A DNA stretch of 64,000 nt from Struthidea cinerea (taxonomy: Eukaryota > Chordata > Aves > Passeriformes > Corcoracidae), in contig VZTI01000560.1 of the NCBI GenBank assembly GCA_013397865.1, positions 62,001 through 126,000 of the forward strand, given 5' to 3'. Both the position numbers and the translations under genes were made by a program. Under the pieces are notes generated by a model that did not search any database, was not told the origin of the DNA, and saw only the letters and a list, made by a program, of their open reading frames with translations. Below are positions 1 to 12,602 of the stretch, one piece after another (position 1 is the stretch's first letter; each line of letters begins with the position of its first letter).

Positions 1-944
1 TCTTTTTGATAATCATAAATGATCCATGGTCAAATTTTTCAGTCAAGTGTTAGTTTAAAGCATAGCAAAAATAAGTGTTCAGTAGCATTAGTCAACCCTC
101 CCCCCAACCCCCCACATGACACACATTTCTCTTATTGCAGTTCTATTTTCATTTCCATTCTATTATGGTGTTTTCATCTGTCCATGGGTCAAAACTTAAA
201 ACTGTGCTAACCTGAATGGCTCTTCAACAATGTGGTTAAGGATTTGTAAGGAACTGGTTTTTGAAACTACTAGTCTTTTCTGGTTCTTAATCTCAGACAC
301 AGTTAATATTAGGCTGAAATAGTATCTTTGTCTTTAGTCAGAAATGTAAGGGTAGCGACATTAGACGTGATAACTAGCACATCTATTCTGGTCTCTTCTT
401 TCAGATAATAATAAAGAGAAAAAAAGTAAAGTACAAAAAAAATAGTAATCCAATTCTCTGAGCAATCACAAATGGCCTGACCTTATAGTGCAAGAAATTC
501 TTCTTAACGTTAGGAAATTTAGACTGTAGTGTGACTTAAAGGATAGGAAACGCTTTCTAATCTCAAATATATATATAAGCCTTTGCAATATAAAATGAAT
601 GGTCATGCTGTATTTGTAAACATTTTTAACCTGTTTTTTAATAAAGCACTTGCTGCATATTATTACCATAGAATAAGTTTAATGTAATAACGAAAATTTA
701 GTTAATTAACACAAAATAAAGATGAATCAAAGAAGTCAACTGAGAAGAAGTATTTTTTCATCTTTTCATGGATGCAAATGATTACTTGCTTTCTTATTCA
801 CTGGTTTTTTTCCCAAATTCCAGGATCTTGCAGTGGGTTCTTGTCATGTAAGGGTCGCTGCGATAGAAAGGCACTCAGATTACGTCTTGCCTCTACCTCC
901 ATAAACAGGGAAATATGATAAGATAAAAGGAAAATGAAAAAAAA
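1..944. other. Intergenic AT-rich DNA, no gene seen
   Basis: No frame here resembles a known protein and no RNA gene is visible. There is a short TA run near 567-577. The right edge passes into a CR1 fragment whose clear homology starts near 945; the sequence from about 820 could be a decayed upstream part of the same insertion. Confidence 0.7.
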
Positions 945-1125
945 GTCACCCTGAGGGTGGTTGAACACAAGGACACATTGCTCCCTAAGGTTGTGGATTC
1001 TGTCTTTGAAGATATTCACAGCTTGACTGCACAAGGCCCTGAGCAACCTGACCTAACAGGACCTGCTTCAAGCAGGATGTTGGACTAGCTGATTTCCAGA
1101 GGTGCTCTCCTGCCTAAATTCTTAC
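945..1125 (+). mobile_element. CR1 LINE fragment (3' portion), degraded
   Basis: The sequence follows the CR1 3' end in order: a 'gagggtggttgaacac' block, a 'gttgtggattctg' block, 'gagcaacctgacctaacag', then a 'ggatgttggactagctgat' block and 'cctaaattctta'. CR1 is the dominant non-LTR retrotransposon of birds and other sauropsids, and most copies are 5'-truncated like this one. The octamer tail is lost or decayed. The element reads left to right, so its 3' end is on the right. No coding capacity remains. Confidence 0.75.
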
Positions 1126-2995
1126 GTGAATCAGGGATTTCATACTTGGCCTCGTGGCTCTCTCCCTATTCCACATGAAAGCACGCAGAGGTAGGTCTTC
1201 TGTTTATCAGAAGTTGGAGGTTGTATTTCTCAGCTCCACTTGCTATTTCATGCATACAGAGAAATATATTCAATAAAATTTTGAACTATATCAAATTCTG
1301 TATTTGAAAGGTTTTTGTTTACTAAGTAAGTATTAATGCCTAAACTAGCCAGCTACATTTGAAGTTCTTGCCAGATGGAGAGAAAATACTGAGTATCATA
1401 TTGCAAATCTTTTCCTGAGTAACCAAAGATTAGGAACAGAATGCATCCAGATTACTGGAGAAATAACTGCCAGAAATGTATATTTTAAGCAAATTATTTG
1501 CTGGTTGTTTTTTTTTTTTTTCACTTCAGTATTCTTTTGATATGCTCCCTTACTTCACTCCCTTACTATGCCTTCCAGATAATTTTAGGGACAAAAACGG
1601 GTGGAAGTCTAAGTCTCTTCAAGGAGAACAATTCTAACGTCATTGCCATTCTGTTCCTTAATATTATTATGAAAATGTGATATAACAACAGTAGTTAGGA
1701 ATGTTCAGCATCTTTTGAAATAGGGTCATATTCACTCGAGCCAATATCAGATGGATTTAGTCTTTTCCAAAGTGCATCTTTTCATATTTTTTTAAATACA
1801 AAGTAACCCTGACTGAGAAATACATGAGGAATACTTCCCATCAACTCCTCTTTTCAATTCTTTGAAACAAAAAAAAAAAAAANNNNNNNNNNNNNNNNNN
1901 NNNNNNNNNNNNNNAAAGAAAAATAGAAGTTCTACGTTTCCCTCTTCATATCTTAGTGATAATATCCACATTTCATATTTTAGTAGATAAGGCTGCCATA
2001 TTAAGGTAGCTAATTTGTTTTTACAACTTCTAAAATTAACTGTCAATGTACTTGTTCTTTTCTTCATGTTAACCTCATCATTGTGTCAAATCTTCTGTAT
2101 ATTTATTCTGAGTCAACATTCTTTGTTCTTTGAGTCTCTGTACTCTCATCATTGTTTTAATATTTCTTTAGAAATTAAAGGGGAAAAGTGACAAAAGTAT
2201 CTACAAAGCTTAAATGAATAAGACATTCTGTTTAGCCTGATAATCCTTCCCCCGTCTCCTAGCCCTCCCTTTTAGAATTTTCTTTTTTCTCTAACTGTAA
2301 TAAGTAGGATGGGGGTTAGCTATGTTTTAGAATATGTATATGATGCATTCTGTGAAACTTGTGATTGTTTCAAGATTCTCCTTTCAGCTAATCTGACAAA
2401 GCTCCCATTTAAAAAGGTTCTGCTCATTGGAAAGATATCATCAGTACTTACCTTTCAGACTAGAATAAACTTTTTAAGTGTGTCCATTGCATCTCCTGAA
2501 GTACTCTATACAGCACTTCCAGGACTGTTTTCTAATTCTACTACATCAAGGATTTTTTACACTCCATAAAAGATATACTTGCAGCTGTCCTCTTCAGGAC
2601 CTGACTTACCATCTCCAGATGACCCGTAACTGATAAATTACTTATGAATCCTACTAGCTGTCATGACTTGTTAGTGTCCAAGGCCCTTTTAGTCTCTTAC
2701 CAAACACTTTCATGAAGACCTTGTTATAGATCACTAAAAATAAGCTATTGAAAGTGCAGCTTTTGAGTTCCTTGGCATTTCATTTCTTAATTTAAAACAA
2801 TGCCTTTGAATTTCTGTAACACATATTTACGTGCGGCACATATTTACAGGCTTGCTTTAGAGTGCCTTGAACAATGGGAGAAAGCAAGCTTCTTAGGAAT
2901 TTCCTAAAATTTAGCTGGGGTTTTAACAGTCAACAGGAGACATGAAGCAAGATCCGCAGAAAAGCGTAGAGAGAGCAAAGCATAGATAAATATAC
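1126..2995. other. Intergenic AT-rich DNA with assembly gap
   Basis: No gene or strong repeat is recognised apart from the gap at 1883-1914. On the minus strand at about 2447-2458 there is a textbook splice-donor string (AAAG|GTAAGTA), but the frames upstream of it are interrupted by stops, so I do not call an exon. Confidence 0.6.
1866..1914. other. Poly-A tract running into a 32-base assembly gap (N)
   Basis: An A-tract ends at 1882 and is followed by Ns from 1883 to 1914. After the gap the sequence resumes with 'aaagaaaaatag'. The gap probably reflects a homopolymer or purine tract that sequencing could not cross; its true length is unknown. Confidence 0.95.
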
Positions 2996-3038
2996 TCTGC
3001 TGAGTAATGTGGGTTTCTCAAGGGTCCTGTTTCATCCC
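2996..3038 (+). repeat. Copy A of a 43-bp dispersed direct repeat
   Basis: This stretch matches 4352-4394 at 38 of 43 positions without indels, sharing an uninterrupted 18-base core (tgtgggtttctcaagggt). The flanks show only faint similarity just upstream. It is either one of two copies of an unidentified interspersed repeat or the terminal repeats of an unrecognised element spanning about 3.0-4.4 kb. Confidence 0.7.
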
Positions 3039-4351
3039 TGCTTGCTTTTGCAAATGGACAATTCTTTGAGTCATTAGCCTTTAACATTTCAGTGTCTCAC
3101 AAACTCCCAGCTGGACACAACAAGACATGAGGCTGCACCTACGTCTCCCATGTTCAGGCAGTGCATTGTAGACACACTTTAAGATATCAGAGACATCCAC
3201 ACAGGACTGGCCAATAGGATACTGGATTTACAAGAAACCCATGCTGGTTTGGAGCCATAATGAGACGACAGGCTGAAATACTGTAAGGTATTTAGTGTGA
3301 TTCTACTATCTTATATTTAAACAAACACTAGAAGTTTCTTCTGTAAGTAATATTAATATAGAATAAGTTCAGCTAGGTTTAGAGGGGTTTAATCAGAAGA
3401 TGTATACAACCTATTACTTTCTTAATCAAATTATTGTTTTAACGTGTCAAATGCTATGACACTTTCTAAGAGGTCTTCACAACAACTGAAGAACAAGAAC
3501 ATAAGCCAGCTCCAGATGAAAGGGAGAAGTTTGCATCGCCCTCCTCTAATCTGACAATTCTTGACAATACCCACTATAAAGCCTCACAAAGGCCAAATGC
3601 TCTTCTACCCTGAAAAGCACTGGTGAACAGGTAGGTCTGTTGAAGCTTCCCTAGCCCAAGGATAAAGACTAGAAAGTGCAAGTGGGACCAACCTTATTAT
3701 AAAGATTTGAGTGTATTTATGACAACTTAAAGGCTTGTCTTTGAAAAGTATAATCAGTCATAATGGAAAACCTAATTTGGGGGATTGGGTAGCAGTCTAG
3801 AAACTTCCTCAGAAGAAGCACAGTCTGCTGAAGAATATGCTGCCCCCGGCAATTACACTCCAAAGAGCTGCTGGGGTCTTCTTGGGATGATAAATCTGGT
3901 AAACTTACCCTATGCTGGAGCTCTGGTGTGCAAATGCTACAGAAAGAAAAAGAAATCAGGATTTTACATTTTGCTGGGGAACCAAGGAAAAGAAAAATTA
4001 GAGCAGTTCAAATTTTATCAAAACTTTTAACAATTCTTGTTACATTCTTATTTACTGACAAGATATTACATCCAGAAGTAGCTATATCTTGGCCAAAAGT
4101 CTTTATAACCTCCATGAGGCTAACTTACAAGCAGTGCTGAGAGTGTATCACTCTGTATTAATCCCATTTAAGCTAGACAAAATATCTGGAAAACATCATT
4201 AAGGGCAATACTTGAACATATTCATTTTTTTAAACCATTTACAGTCAAATACATAAGGACTGAACTCAGGCAGGTTCAAGATGCACAGACAGTGAAATAT
4301 TCAGCTTTGAATATTCTTAAGGCAGGAGATTCTAAGTATAGAAACCTATAT
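3039..4351. other. Unassigned DNA between two direct repeats
   Basis: No transposase, reverse transcriptase or cellular gene is recognised. The 81-codon frame at 3785-4030 has no signal peptide, no recognisable domain and a poly-lysine stretch from A-rich codons, and is probably chance. Confidence 0.5.
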
Positions 4352-4394
4352 TCTGCTAAGTGCTGTGGGTTTCTCAAGGGTACTGCTTCATCCC
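4352..4394 (+). repeat. Copy B of a 43-bp dispersed direct repeat
   Basis: Partner of 2996-3038 in the same orientation, 38/43 identical. The five differences are scattered substitutions, consistent with an old duplication or two members of one repeat family. Confidence 0.7.
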
Positions 4395-5049
4395 ATATGA
4401 ACTTTTAATAGTATTTGCAGTATCAAGAAAGTTACCGAAGCAAATATGTGAACTGAAATCTTCCGAGCTGCGATGCTTGTGAACTTCTTCCTATCACTGT
4501 TAAAAATGTACTGAAATTATGAAAATAGACTCTTCTTAAGAGGTCACAATTTTTAATCAAGAATACTTATGCTTAAGTCACTTTTGATCACTAAAGTTTA
4601 AACCTGTTTTAATTATGTATTCTCAATCACACCGATTGCTGGTCTTCATTAACAAATGAAACATATTGTTTTGTATTTATGTTGATTAAAAATAAACACA
4701 AGTTCAAAATAAATTTTTTAAAAATCAAGTTTAGAAGGTTTATCCAGGAAGATTAAATTACTTAAACTAAGACAATGATAATGAGTAGTAATTATGAAAT
4801 CACTGAACTACCTGAAATGTTACCATGGCTCCATCTCTACCGTATTATTGCTCAAGCATTATATTAATAGCATGTCAAAATAAACCAATGTTCCTTAATC
4901 ATATTTCCTCAATAGCTCATGCAAAAACAAAAACTTCCCAGCATTTGTCTTGAGCAATTGTTGTTACTATATGTTACTTAGTAATGTCCTTTATAATTTG
5001 ATGAAAAACTCATGTCACAAAAAAACCCCAAAACCCACCATTTCCTTTA
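4395..5049. other. Intergenic AT-rich DNA
   Basis: Nothing gene-like is visible. The A/C-rich stretch just before 5050 abuts a CR1 insertion and may mark its truncation point. Confidence 0.6.
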
Positions 5050-5412
5050 AATCTAGAGAAGAGGAAACTTAGGGGAGGCCTCATCACAGTCTACAACTTC
5101 CTCACAAGGGCAGGTACTGATTTCTCTCTGGTGACCAGTGTCAGGACCTGCAGGAAAAGCATGAAGCTGTGTCAGGGGATGTTTAGGTTAGGTATTAGGA
5201 AAAAGTTCTTCCCCAGAGGGTGGTTGGGCACTGGAACAGGCTCCCCAGCGAAGCGGTCACACCAAGCCTGACAGAGTTCAGGAAGTGTTTGGCAATGCTC
5301 TCAGGCACACTGTGTGATTCTTGGGGGGTCCTGTGCAGAGCCAGGAGTTGGACTTGATGATCCTTGTGGGTTCCCTCCAATTCAGGATATTCTATGTTTC
5401 TACAATTCTACT
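5050..5412 (+). mobile_element. CR1 LINE, 5'-truncated copy with 3' terminus
   Basis: Well-preserved CR1 3' region. It opens with 'gagaagaggaaacttagggg' and 'aggcctcatcaca', continues with 'tattaggaaaaagttcttcc' and 'gagggtggttgggcactgga', then 'caggctccccag', then 'ttggacttgatgatccttg'. It ends in the diagnostic octamer pair ATTCTATG / ATTCTACT at about 5388-5411. The ending shows plus-strand orientation. It is much less degraded than the 945-1125 copy and therefore probably a younger insertion. The minus-strand frame across it is an artefact of the repeat. Confidence 0.93.
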
Positions 5413-8400
5413 GAAGAAACCAAAAGCAAAAGCTAACAGGCACTTTGTTTTGATGTGTGAAACCTTAGTTAATTAAGAGAGGTGTGAGCAGAGTTCTATA
5501 AATTACAGATTTTTTAATGCAGGTGAAGAAAAGTTTCCAGTTAAAATGATCAGGCTTGCAGCTGTCTTTTTAGACATTAAATTATTTTAATTAATGTCAC
5601 TAAGATTTATCTGTAAACAATCTTTAGGAATGAAAATATGTATAAATCTGAAGTATTTATGCTCTAGTTTATCTGATTTTTGAATAACTGTCTGAATTTT
5701 ACTTGAAATGGAAAAAGTTTATCATACTTGACATTTACTTATGTAGGAAAGTAAAGCAGTAATATTTAAGACTCTTATTCAGATTGGAAGCTTTTTCCAA
5801 CAGTTTACTGAAAACAAGAAATGGTACCTATGAGATCATGAATTGAACATTTCTGTTGTGATTTCTACAGTAACACTAATGCCATTTTCCATTTTGTCTA
5901 CAAGAAGACGTAGATGACATTACATGAAAAGTTAGATCAATTAACATGCATGTCTGAGTTTTTTATTTTTTTGTTTTAAAGAATATGTATAAGCAATAGG
6001 AAGCTCAGTTAGTTCTTCCTCTAAGCAATAGCATTAAAGCAAAAGGGGTTTTTTTCCCCCTTTTTTTGTTTTTCAATATTTTTTAATTTCTCATTAGTAC
6101 TATCTTCCATCAAAATATGTCTGGTTTGCATCTTCCTCAACCACCAGATCTCACTCCAACTAACACACAGAGACACATCTGCCCTCCTAAAGCTAGTCAG
6201 TCTTTGTATTAAAACTGAGAAAAGTGACTACAATCATAAAGGGTTAATAGGACAGAAAAGTCTTTTAATATATCATTAACTGAATGCTGCAGAAACAAAG
6301 AAGTCAGTACAACACTCATAGTCACAGCCATCCGAGATTTTTTGCAGCCCTCAATAACAAATGCAACTCATGTCTATAGGGTGTTTATAACAGCTATTAA
6401 TCCTTAATCTAATTATAAACAGGAATTTTATTAAAAACATATCTGAAAGGCAAAACTTGCAGTTACAAAAGTAAAGAGGAAGATATTCCCAAGTGTTTGA
6501 AGTGTTTTCTTCAAATATATATTTCCTTGAGGCTGCTAAAATTGCAACTACATCCAGCCAATGCATTCTCTCAGGCTTCATTACCTCATAAGTTCAACAA
6601 AGACTGTAAACAAACATCACCAGTAAATAATCGTGGCCTATTCATTTTCTTCTCATTCCACTTAAATGCCATAAATAATATCGTAATATACACTGAATTA
6701 TAATCACATGCTAATTAAAAATAGATGGTCCTGTGGGGAACAAATCGTAAATTGTATTTCATTAAAACTAACTTATAGGGAAAATGGTAAGAAATAAAAT
6801 TCAACACAGCTCGGCTTCTACATCTATCAATAATGCATTATAAAATGTTGTCCTCCTATCAATACAAGGATCCCTGAATTAGTTACTAAAGGCAGTCATC
6901 CAATAAACTCTGTCCTGTGATAACTTTCTAGGGATTTCCCCTTGCTAATTACTGCAAAGTATTTTGTTAAGTTATAAATTACTGTAATTTGTTCCATGAA
7001 AAAGAACTCATCTTTTGTGGATCAGTATGGGCCCAAAGGTCTGTGTGTTCTTTTTGCAGGAATTTACCAGAAAATATCAGACTCTGAGTAACATTTAGAA
7101 GAAAAAAACAACTCTGTTTCTAGTTTTTTTCTATAACATGAATTTTCAAAACACAAATTGAAAATGCAGATTTAATGGTAGTGGTTCTCAAGTCCAGTCT
7201 TTTCAGTAACAGTTCTTTCTACAGTAAGACTATTTCTGTATTTCCAAATGAGTTTTAATTCTATTTTGGCCTAATCATAAAATTGGTATTGGAAGAAGTT
7301 AACTCTTTCCTTCCTTCAAAACACGTGGAAAGAATATCGTCCCTATATTGGTGGATCCTTCATTGCTTTAATTATATCACATAGGTTAATTGAATAAGCC
7401 ATGAGAAACACATGAAGTACTCTGCCCAGCACAGACCCAACAGAGAGTTTTTGCTTGGGGTTTTTTGTTGTTTTTTTCCCTTTTCCAGCAAATTGAAGAA
7501 TCTGTTATTTGCACAGCATTTATCCCCACCATCATCTCCGTCTCATGATGTTGGATTTACACTAGGCCTGTATTAGGTTTGATTTCACAAAGGATGGATT
7601 AGAACAGACCTCTTTCTAAGGATTAGGCTTGGCTTTCACAACAATTTCATAGAGAAATGTATTCCACTTGGCCTACAAATTGTTTGTACTACAGATAATC
7701 AAGTGGCCTTCTTTATCCACATCATGTGGGTGACTTAAATCTGTAAGAACTGAGAGACCCAGTGCCCACCTTTCACTCAGGAAAAATATGCCCCACAATT
7801 ACAATCCTGTGTATGGTTGCCACAGCTAAAATAACAATAGACTCAGTTTCTATGACTGGGTTACTTTAAACCCTAAAACAGGGGCATGTGCCAGCAAACA
7901 GTATCCTTATTTTTTCCCAGAATTTGTTTCTGAAGAAAATATAACTGTGTTTATAACAAAGGAAAAGAGAAGAAGGAAAAAATAAAAGCTATAACATGGC
8001 CTTGAGGAAAAGCTCAGAGAAAGAAAACTTTTGCAAAATAAATACTGGCTAGGAGATCATTGCTTATGTTGTTTGATTCACCTGTTTTCAAGGAAAAAGC
8101 ACTTTGTATAGGCTTTCACAATACGTGGTTTTCATCAAGCATTCTGGATGCAATAATTTTATCTTAAAAGTGGGATGTAAAGACAGCAGTTATGCCTACT
8201 TAGCTTAAAAAGTGCACACAGGTACTTCCTGTTCTCTGCTATCTAGATCTGGAATCTATTTTCTTCAGTGATTACACTATAAGGACATTCAAATTTAATT
8301 CTAGCATATGTATCTCTACAGGTAAAGAAGATAAGCTTTCTCTTTTCAAAAGAAAAAAAAAAACTTACTATGAACTGATAAAGAAATCTAAATTTAAAAT

Positions 8401-8837
8401 TCCCTTTTTTTTTTCTAATTTCACAATTTAATTAAAGGACACACATTCTTTTTAAATGAAAAGAAATGATATATAAACTCAATTGCAATGTATATTATTC
8501 ACTCAGGTTTCTAAAATGTCAGATATCCAACAATAAACTTCAAGTAATGGGGTCATGGAGCTATGGAGCATTTCAAGGTCAAAGATGGGATCATTTTTAA
8601 TAATAGGTTGGTTTTAATTTCACTTCCATCTTAAACATAATGCCAGATGGCATGGTAAATAACAAGAAGAAAAATAAGCATTATGCATAAGCTGACTGCC
8701 AAGAAGTGTGTATTCCTCTAGGTTACAGCAGGGACTATTCTTAGCAGAACTGGAGTTTAAGAATTAACAGGAAGTGGAAAGGAATTAATTTCCTTTGTAA
8801 ATATATTAGTGTTTAGTGCTGGCTAACCTCAGAAGAG
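5413..8837. other. Intergenic AT-rich DNA
   Basis: No gene or confident transposon. It includes T-rich runs near 5960-6080 and 7455-7480. The part at about 6640-7020 is listed separately because of its dense AT-core motifs. Confidence 0.6.
6640..7020. promoter_or_regulatory. Possible conserved non-coding element (composition only)
   Basis: The stretch is non-repetitive and AT-rich without simple-repeat structure. It contains several TAAT/ATTA homeodomain-type cores (for example 'catgctaattaaa', 'ttgctaattactgc', 'ataaattactgtaat') and a 'ctatcaataatgc' block. This texture is typical of long-range enhancers in gene deserts. Conservation cannot be seen in one sequence, so this is inference only. 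Confidence 0.25.
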
Positions 8838-8939
8838 AGGTTTTCAAAGGCACAAACTGTCTGTCAGAAGCCCAAATCCGTTTCCTTGGAAGTCAGTTGT
8901 GGTTAGGCACCAAGCTGATATTGATGCCTTTGAAAACCT
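8838..8939. mobile_element. Palindromic MITE-like ancient amniote repeat
   Basis: Two perfect 15-bp inverted arms, AGGTTTTCAAAGGCA at 8838-8852 and TGCCTTTGAAAACCT at 8925-8939, enclose 72 bp. The interior carries 'gtggttaggcacc' at about 8899-8911. The combination of a TTTTCAAAGGCAC arm, a GTTAGGCACC block and a CCTTTGAAAA arm is that of short palindromic DNA-transposon-like repeats that I know from turtle, crocodilian and bird sequence. I cannot give a family name. It has no coding capacity. Confidence 0.65.
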
Positions 8940-10058
8940 TCCCCAAGTGCCAGATTCCGTAAGATACTGAGCACCAATCAACAGGAGATGGGGCTGCTCA
9001 GTGCTTCAAGGGATCAAGCACACAATGTGTAGTATGGCATTCAACTCACATCAAAAGGAACTCAGTTGCTGCTTAATTGGTATTGTTGCTATTGTTGTTT
9101 TAAGACAATGCTTTATTTTGGGAACATTGTATTTTGCCTTTGTACATGTTAGGTCTTACATCCTCACTTGGAGTTTTAGTCCCTGCACTTGCTGTGGCTT
9201 TGACATGTCTCAACGTGATGAAAGGTGTTTATTTTCTTAGCTAAAGTGGGTATATCTTCTGTTTCTTTTAGCATTTTCTCATACATATATATGAAAAATA
9301 GAACACAGAAGATTAAAAAATAAAACTATCCTGGCAGTTTTCTATTCAGAAGCTACTTCAGCATTATGTCAATAATGAAACTAATGTACAGTGTCAAGAG
9401 CTGTCACTCTCAAAGGCAGAGTGTGCTTGACGTAGACAGCAGGGAATAATGGCACTTTAAAAACTGACAAAGAAAAAAAATACATTCATTATGTGTATGC
9501 ATTGATAAATATAAATTTGACTGGAAGAGAGAAGTAGTTTTAAAAATGTAATGCTGCATCTTGTATGACATCCAGCTGGTAACTTAGGTATTGTTTCAAT
9601 AGAAAAAAGATTTTTGTGCTGAGCTTTGAGCTTTTACTGAGTCCAGTCTTATTTGGCAAACCATATGCTTAAAAGTGAGAAGATTTGTAAGTATAAAGAG
9701 GAAGGTACCAATTTGTAATTGCAGGAAAAGCAAAAATGTGCAGGATCATTTTACAGAAGCCATATTAAAAGATATAACTCTCTAATCTAATTTGAGTGCT
9801 TCTAAGTATGTGAATTTGTCCCAGAGTCTAGCACTTGGAGTTTCAGTATTGTGGGATGATGCCCTTCATCCTGATATTCAGTGCCTTTTTAAAACGTTTC
9901 AATTTCTGAAAGCAAGAATTCCAGCTTTCGTTGTCCTTTCTGCTATGAATTCTTCAGCCCTATGAAGCCAACAGATTATTGCATTTCCTTTCTCAGACCA
10001 GATATATTTGTGGAGTTCCCTGCTTGCCCCATCACTCCTGCTAAAAGTGTCTGCACGA

Positions 10059-10113
10059 TTGCTTTCACCATTTTTTCAGGGCAAGGTTGCTTTCACCATT
10101 TTTTCAGGGCAAG
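10059..10113 (+). repeat. Perfect tandem duplication, 28-bp unit, two copies
   Basis: The unit runs 10059-10086 and is repeated at 10087-10113 with 27 consecutive matching bases (begins TTGCTTTCACCATTTTTTCA, ends GGGCAAG). The absence of substitutions implies a recent slippage or end-joining event. It is not part of any recognised repeat. Confidence 0.95.
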
Positions 10114-12229
10114 TCATGAACTCGTAGCAGCTTGATGGGTGCTATCAGTGAGTGTAAACTTAATCTGTACAGTCAGGTACCTCTGTAGTCTGTATCAAGT
10201 ATTCTCTCATCTTTTCTATAGAGTATGCCAAGAAATAACTCTTGGTTGCTTTTGGAAAATCCAGATAATATGTTCTTCCCTTCCCTAATGTCTGCTTGAA
10301 GAGGGAAGAAATTTCGAGGTTTAGAAATAAGCACAGAGAATTTATTGCATTTGTTCCCAGAATATTCTCTCTTGTCCAAGTGCACCTCTGTTTACAATAT
10401 CCCACTCAGATCTCATCTGTTACTTTTGTTGCATGTTTTGAAGGTCCATTTGCAAATATTTCTGGGTTCACAGTTGAAATAAATTATGACTGTCTCATCA
10501 GAATGTCAAATACAACTCTGAATACCATCAACCTAAATATGCTTCAATCACAAATGTGCAATTATCATTCCAGGGGATCTAATTTTGTGTCCATTGCGGT
10601 TGCTTCTGTGGAGACTGACTCCAGAAAATCATGAAATATTACAATTCTCAGAGAAAATTAATGACAAGGACAGTAGGAAAGAGAAAAAAAAATACTGCAA
10701 AAAAAGTCACAGTCTTTTGTTGTGCAATAGTTAAAACTTCCCACATCCCCTATTTAACAATAATGTGCATCAGCCATTCTAGTCTTCTGTAGCATTTTTT
10801 GTGATGTGCAATAATGAACACAGCACACAGAACCACGGAAATCACACAAAAGCAATTTGAATTGGTGTAAGATTTCCCTGTCTCCTCCCTGTTCTTTTAA
10901 GAGTTCTACTTCCATTTTGCCAACGAAAAAGGTGGCACAAATCATATGATTAGAATTTGAAATTATTAGCACCATTTCACAATTCCATAACTGAAGATAG
11001 CACACATTTTCATGATTCCAGATATGTTCTGTCAAAAGTATTAAAACATATCCTCCCTTACACATTGCTGAAAAAGACATCTCCATCATGACTATAACAT
11101 TCATTTACTATTTCTGATGCTATAAGTAGTACTGTAAAGATGGAGTTGCATTAAAGTTATAGAAAGCCATAAAATGAAGCACTTTACAAAATTTGTAGTT
11201 TCTAAGAATGTTAAGTCTTCCTATGCTGAGTGTGCTGTGAGAACTCTGAAATATTAAGTATTAAAAAAACAAAATTCCTGACTGCAAACTTATAAAGGGC
11301 GTAACTGCAAAATTCATCTTCTACTTTAACCCCTGGCATAAAATCATGACAGCTTTGTATTCTCTATGCAAGTTCAGAATGAAGAAGGTGAAAAAAGTCG
11401 GAATTAAATGAAGTTACTAACTTAATATTCATTAAAATGCTCATACTTAGAGCAACAAAACTCAAGTTATCTATTTTTTAAGCCAAAGCTCTATAAAGAA
11501 GGGTTACACCAACATGTGCAAAAGAAGAGTTGATACTGATGATATGTGTAAAAGTATTAAATCTCATATTCATTTATTCTAAAATTTTTAGTATTTAGGC
11601 TAATATAAACCTTCCTGCTATAGAATAGTTGTTCAAAACCCATTTTCCTCAGCCACTAATAGTGCACATGCATAAATATTGAGAGCTTCAGGATACATGA
11701 ATACAAAAAAAAATTATATTTAAGTTTTTTTCAGTTAACTTACTGGTTGAAAATTCTCCAATAGGTGAAATTTATTCTTGGCATACAAAAAATAATAAAT
11801 ATATGTGTAAATTTTTAAAAAATTTTAGATAAAATTTCCTAATGGGAAAACTAGTTTAACTAAAGTAAAAATATTCTATCAATTTCAGTGTCAGCACTGT
11901 TTTTAAAAAATAATTTATTTGAAAGTATGTGGTATTTCATTTTGCTTTCAATTAAAAAGCGTTGTTCCTGTTTTACCAGTTAAATGTTTCATATTACTTT
12001 TATGATATAATACTTCATAATTATAGTTAATGTCATATATTTTATTGCGATTCATTTTATCGAAGGGACACAAAATTATACAAAATTAATGGGTTCAGTA
12101 TTTCTGAATTCCTGTTCAATGGAAAAGTGGAAATTCTCTTGCAATTTTAGCTAAAAGCCAAATTTTAAGAGTTAAAATATCCAATGGAATGGAAATTCTG
12201 TCTCTGTTTCTGTGAACATATTTATTTAC

Positions 12230-12280
12230 CCAAAGTACTGCCACTTGGAATATTTTGTCCAGTTGTGTCTCCCCATGCAG
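12230..12280 (+). mobile_element. Possible short CR1 fragment
   Basis: The block 'ttggaatattttgtccagtt' followed by 'gtgtctcccc' resembles the CR1 segment that also appears at 53760-53790 of this window ('catctggagtgttgggtcca', 'gttcttgtctcccc'). The match does not clearly continue on either side, so the call is tentative. Confidence 0.4.
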
Positions 12281-12602
12281 CATTCTGGGACTTTTACCAA
12301 AGTCATTCCTCTTTCCCAGCAGACAATACACTGTAGTTCCAGAAATGCCCAGGACAGCAAGTTCAGCTGGATCTGCCCCCACCCAGCTCTGCCAGGGGCA
12401 TTGTATGAAGACCCCACACTGGCTATGGACAGCCTGACAAAATGCCTGCAGTCTGTTGTCCTCAGAAGCCCCAGGTATGGCTGGGTAGGAGTACAGGCTT
12501 TGGAGTCACATGTACATGTTAGCTACTCATCTTGATGCTCTTCAGAAAAACAATGAAGACACACCCCTTGATGCTTTGCTTGTCAAACATTTATTGTTTG
12601 CG

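Noticed and set aside
2440..2580. Minus-strand exon ending at a strong donor (AAAG|GTAAGTA)
   Set aside because: All three frames upstream of the donor hit stops quickly and no good acceptor lies at a sensible distance.
3785..4140. Two overlapping lysine-rich frames
   Set aside because: Lysines come from A-runs, and there is no conserved motif or splice context.
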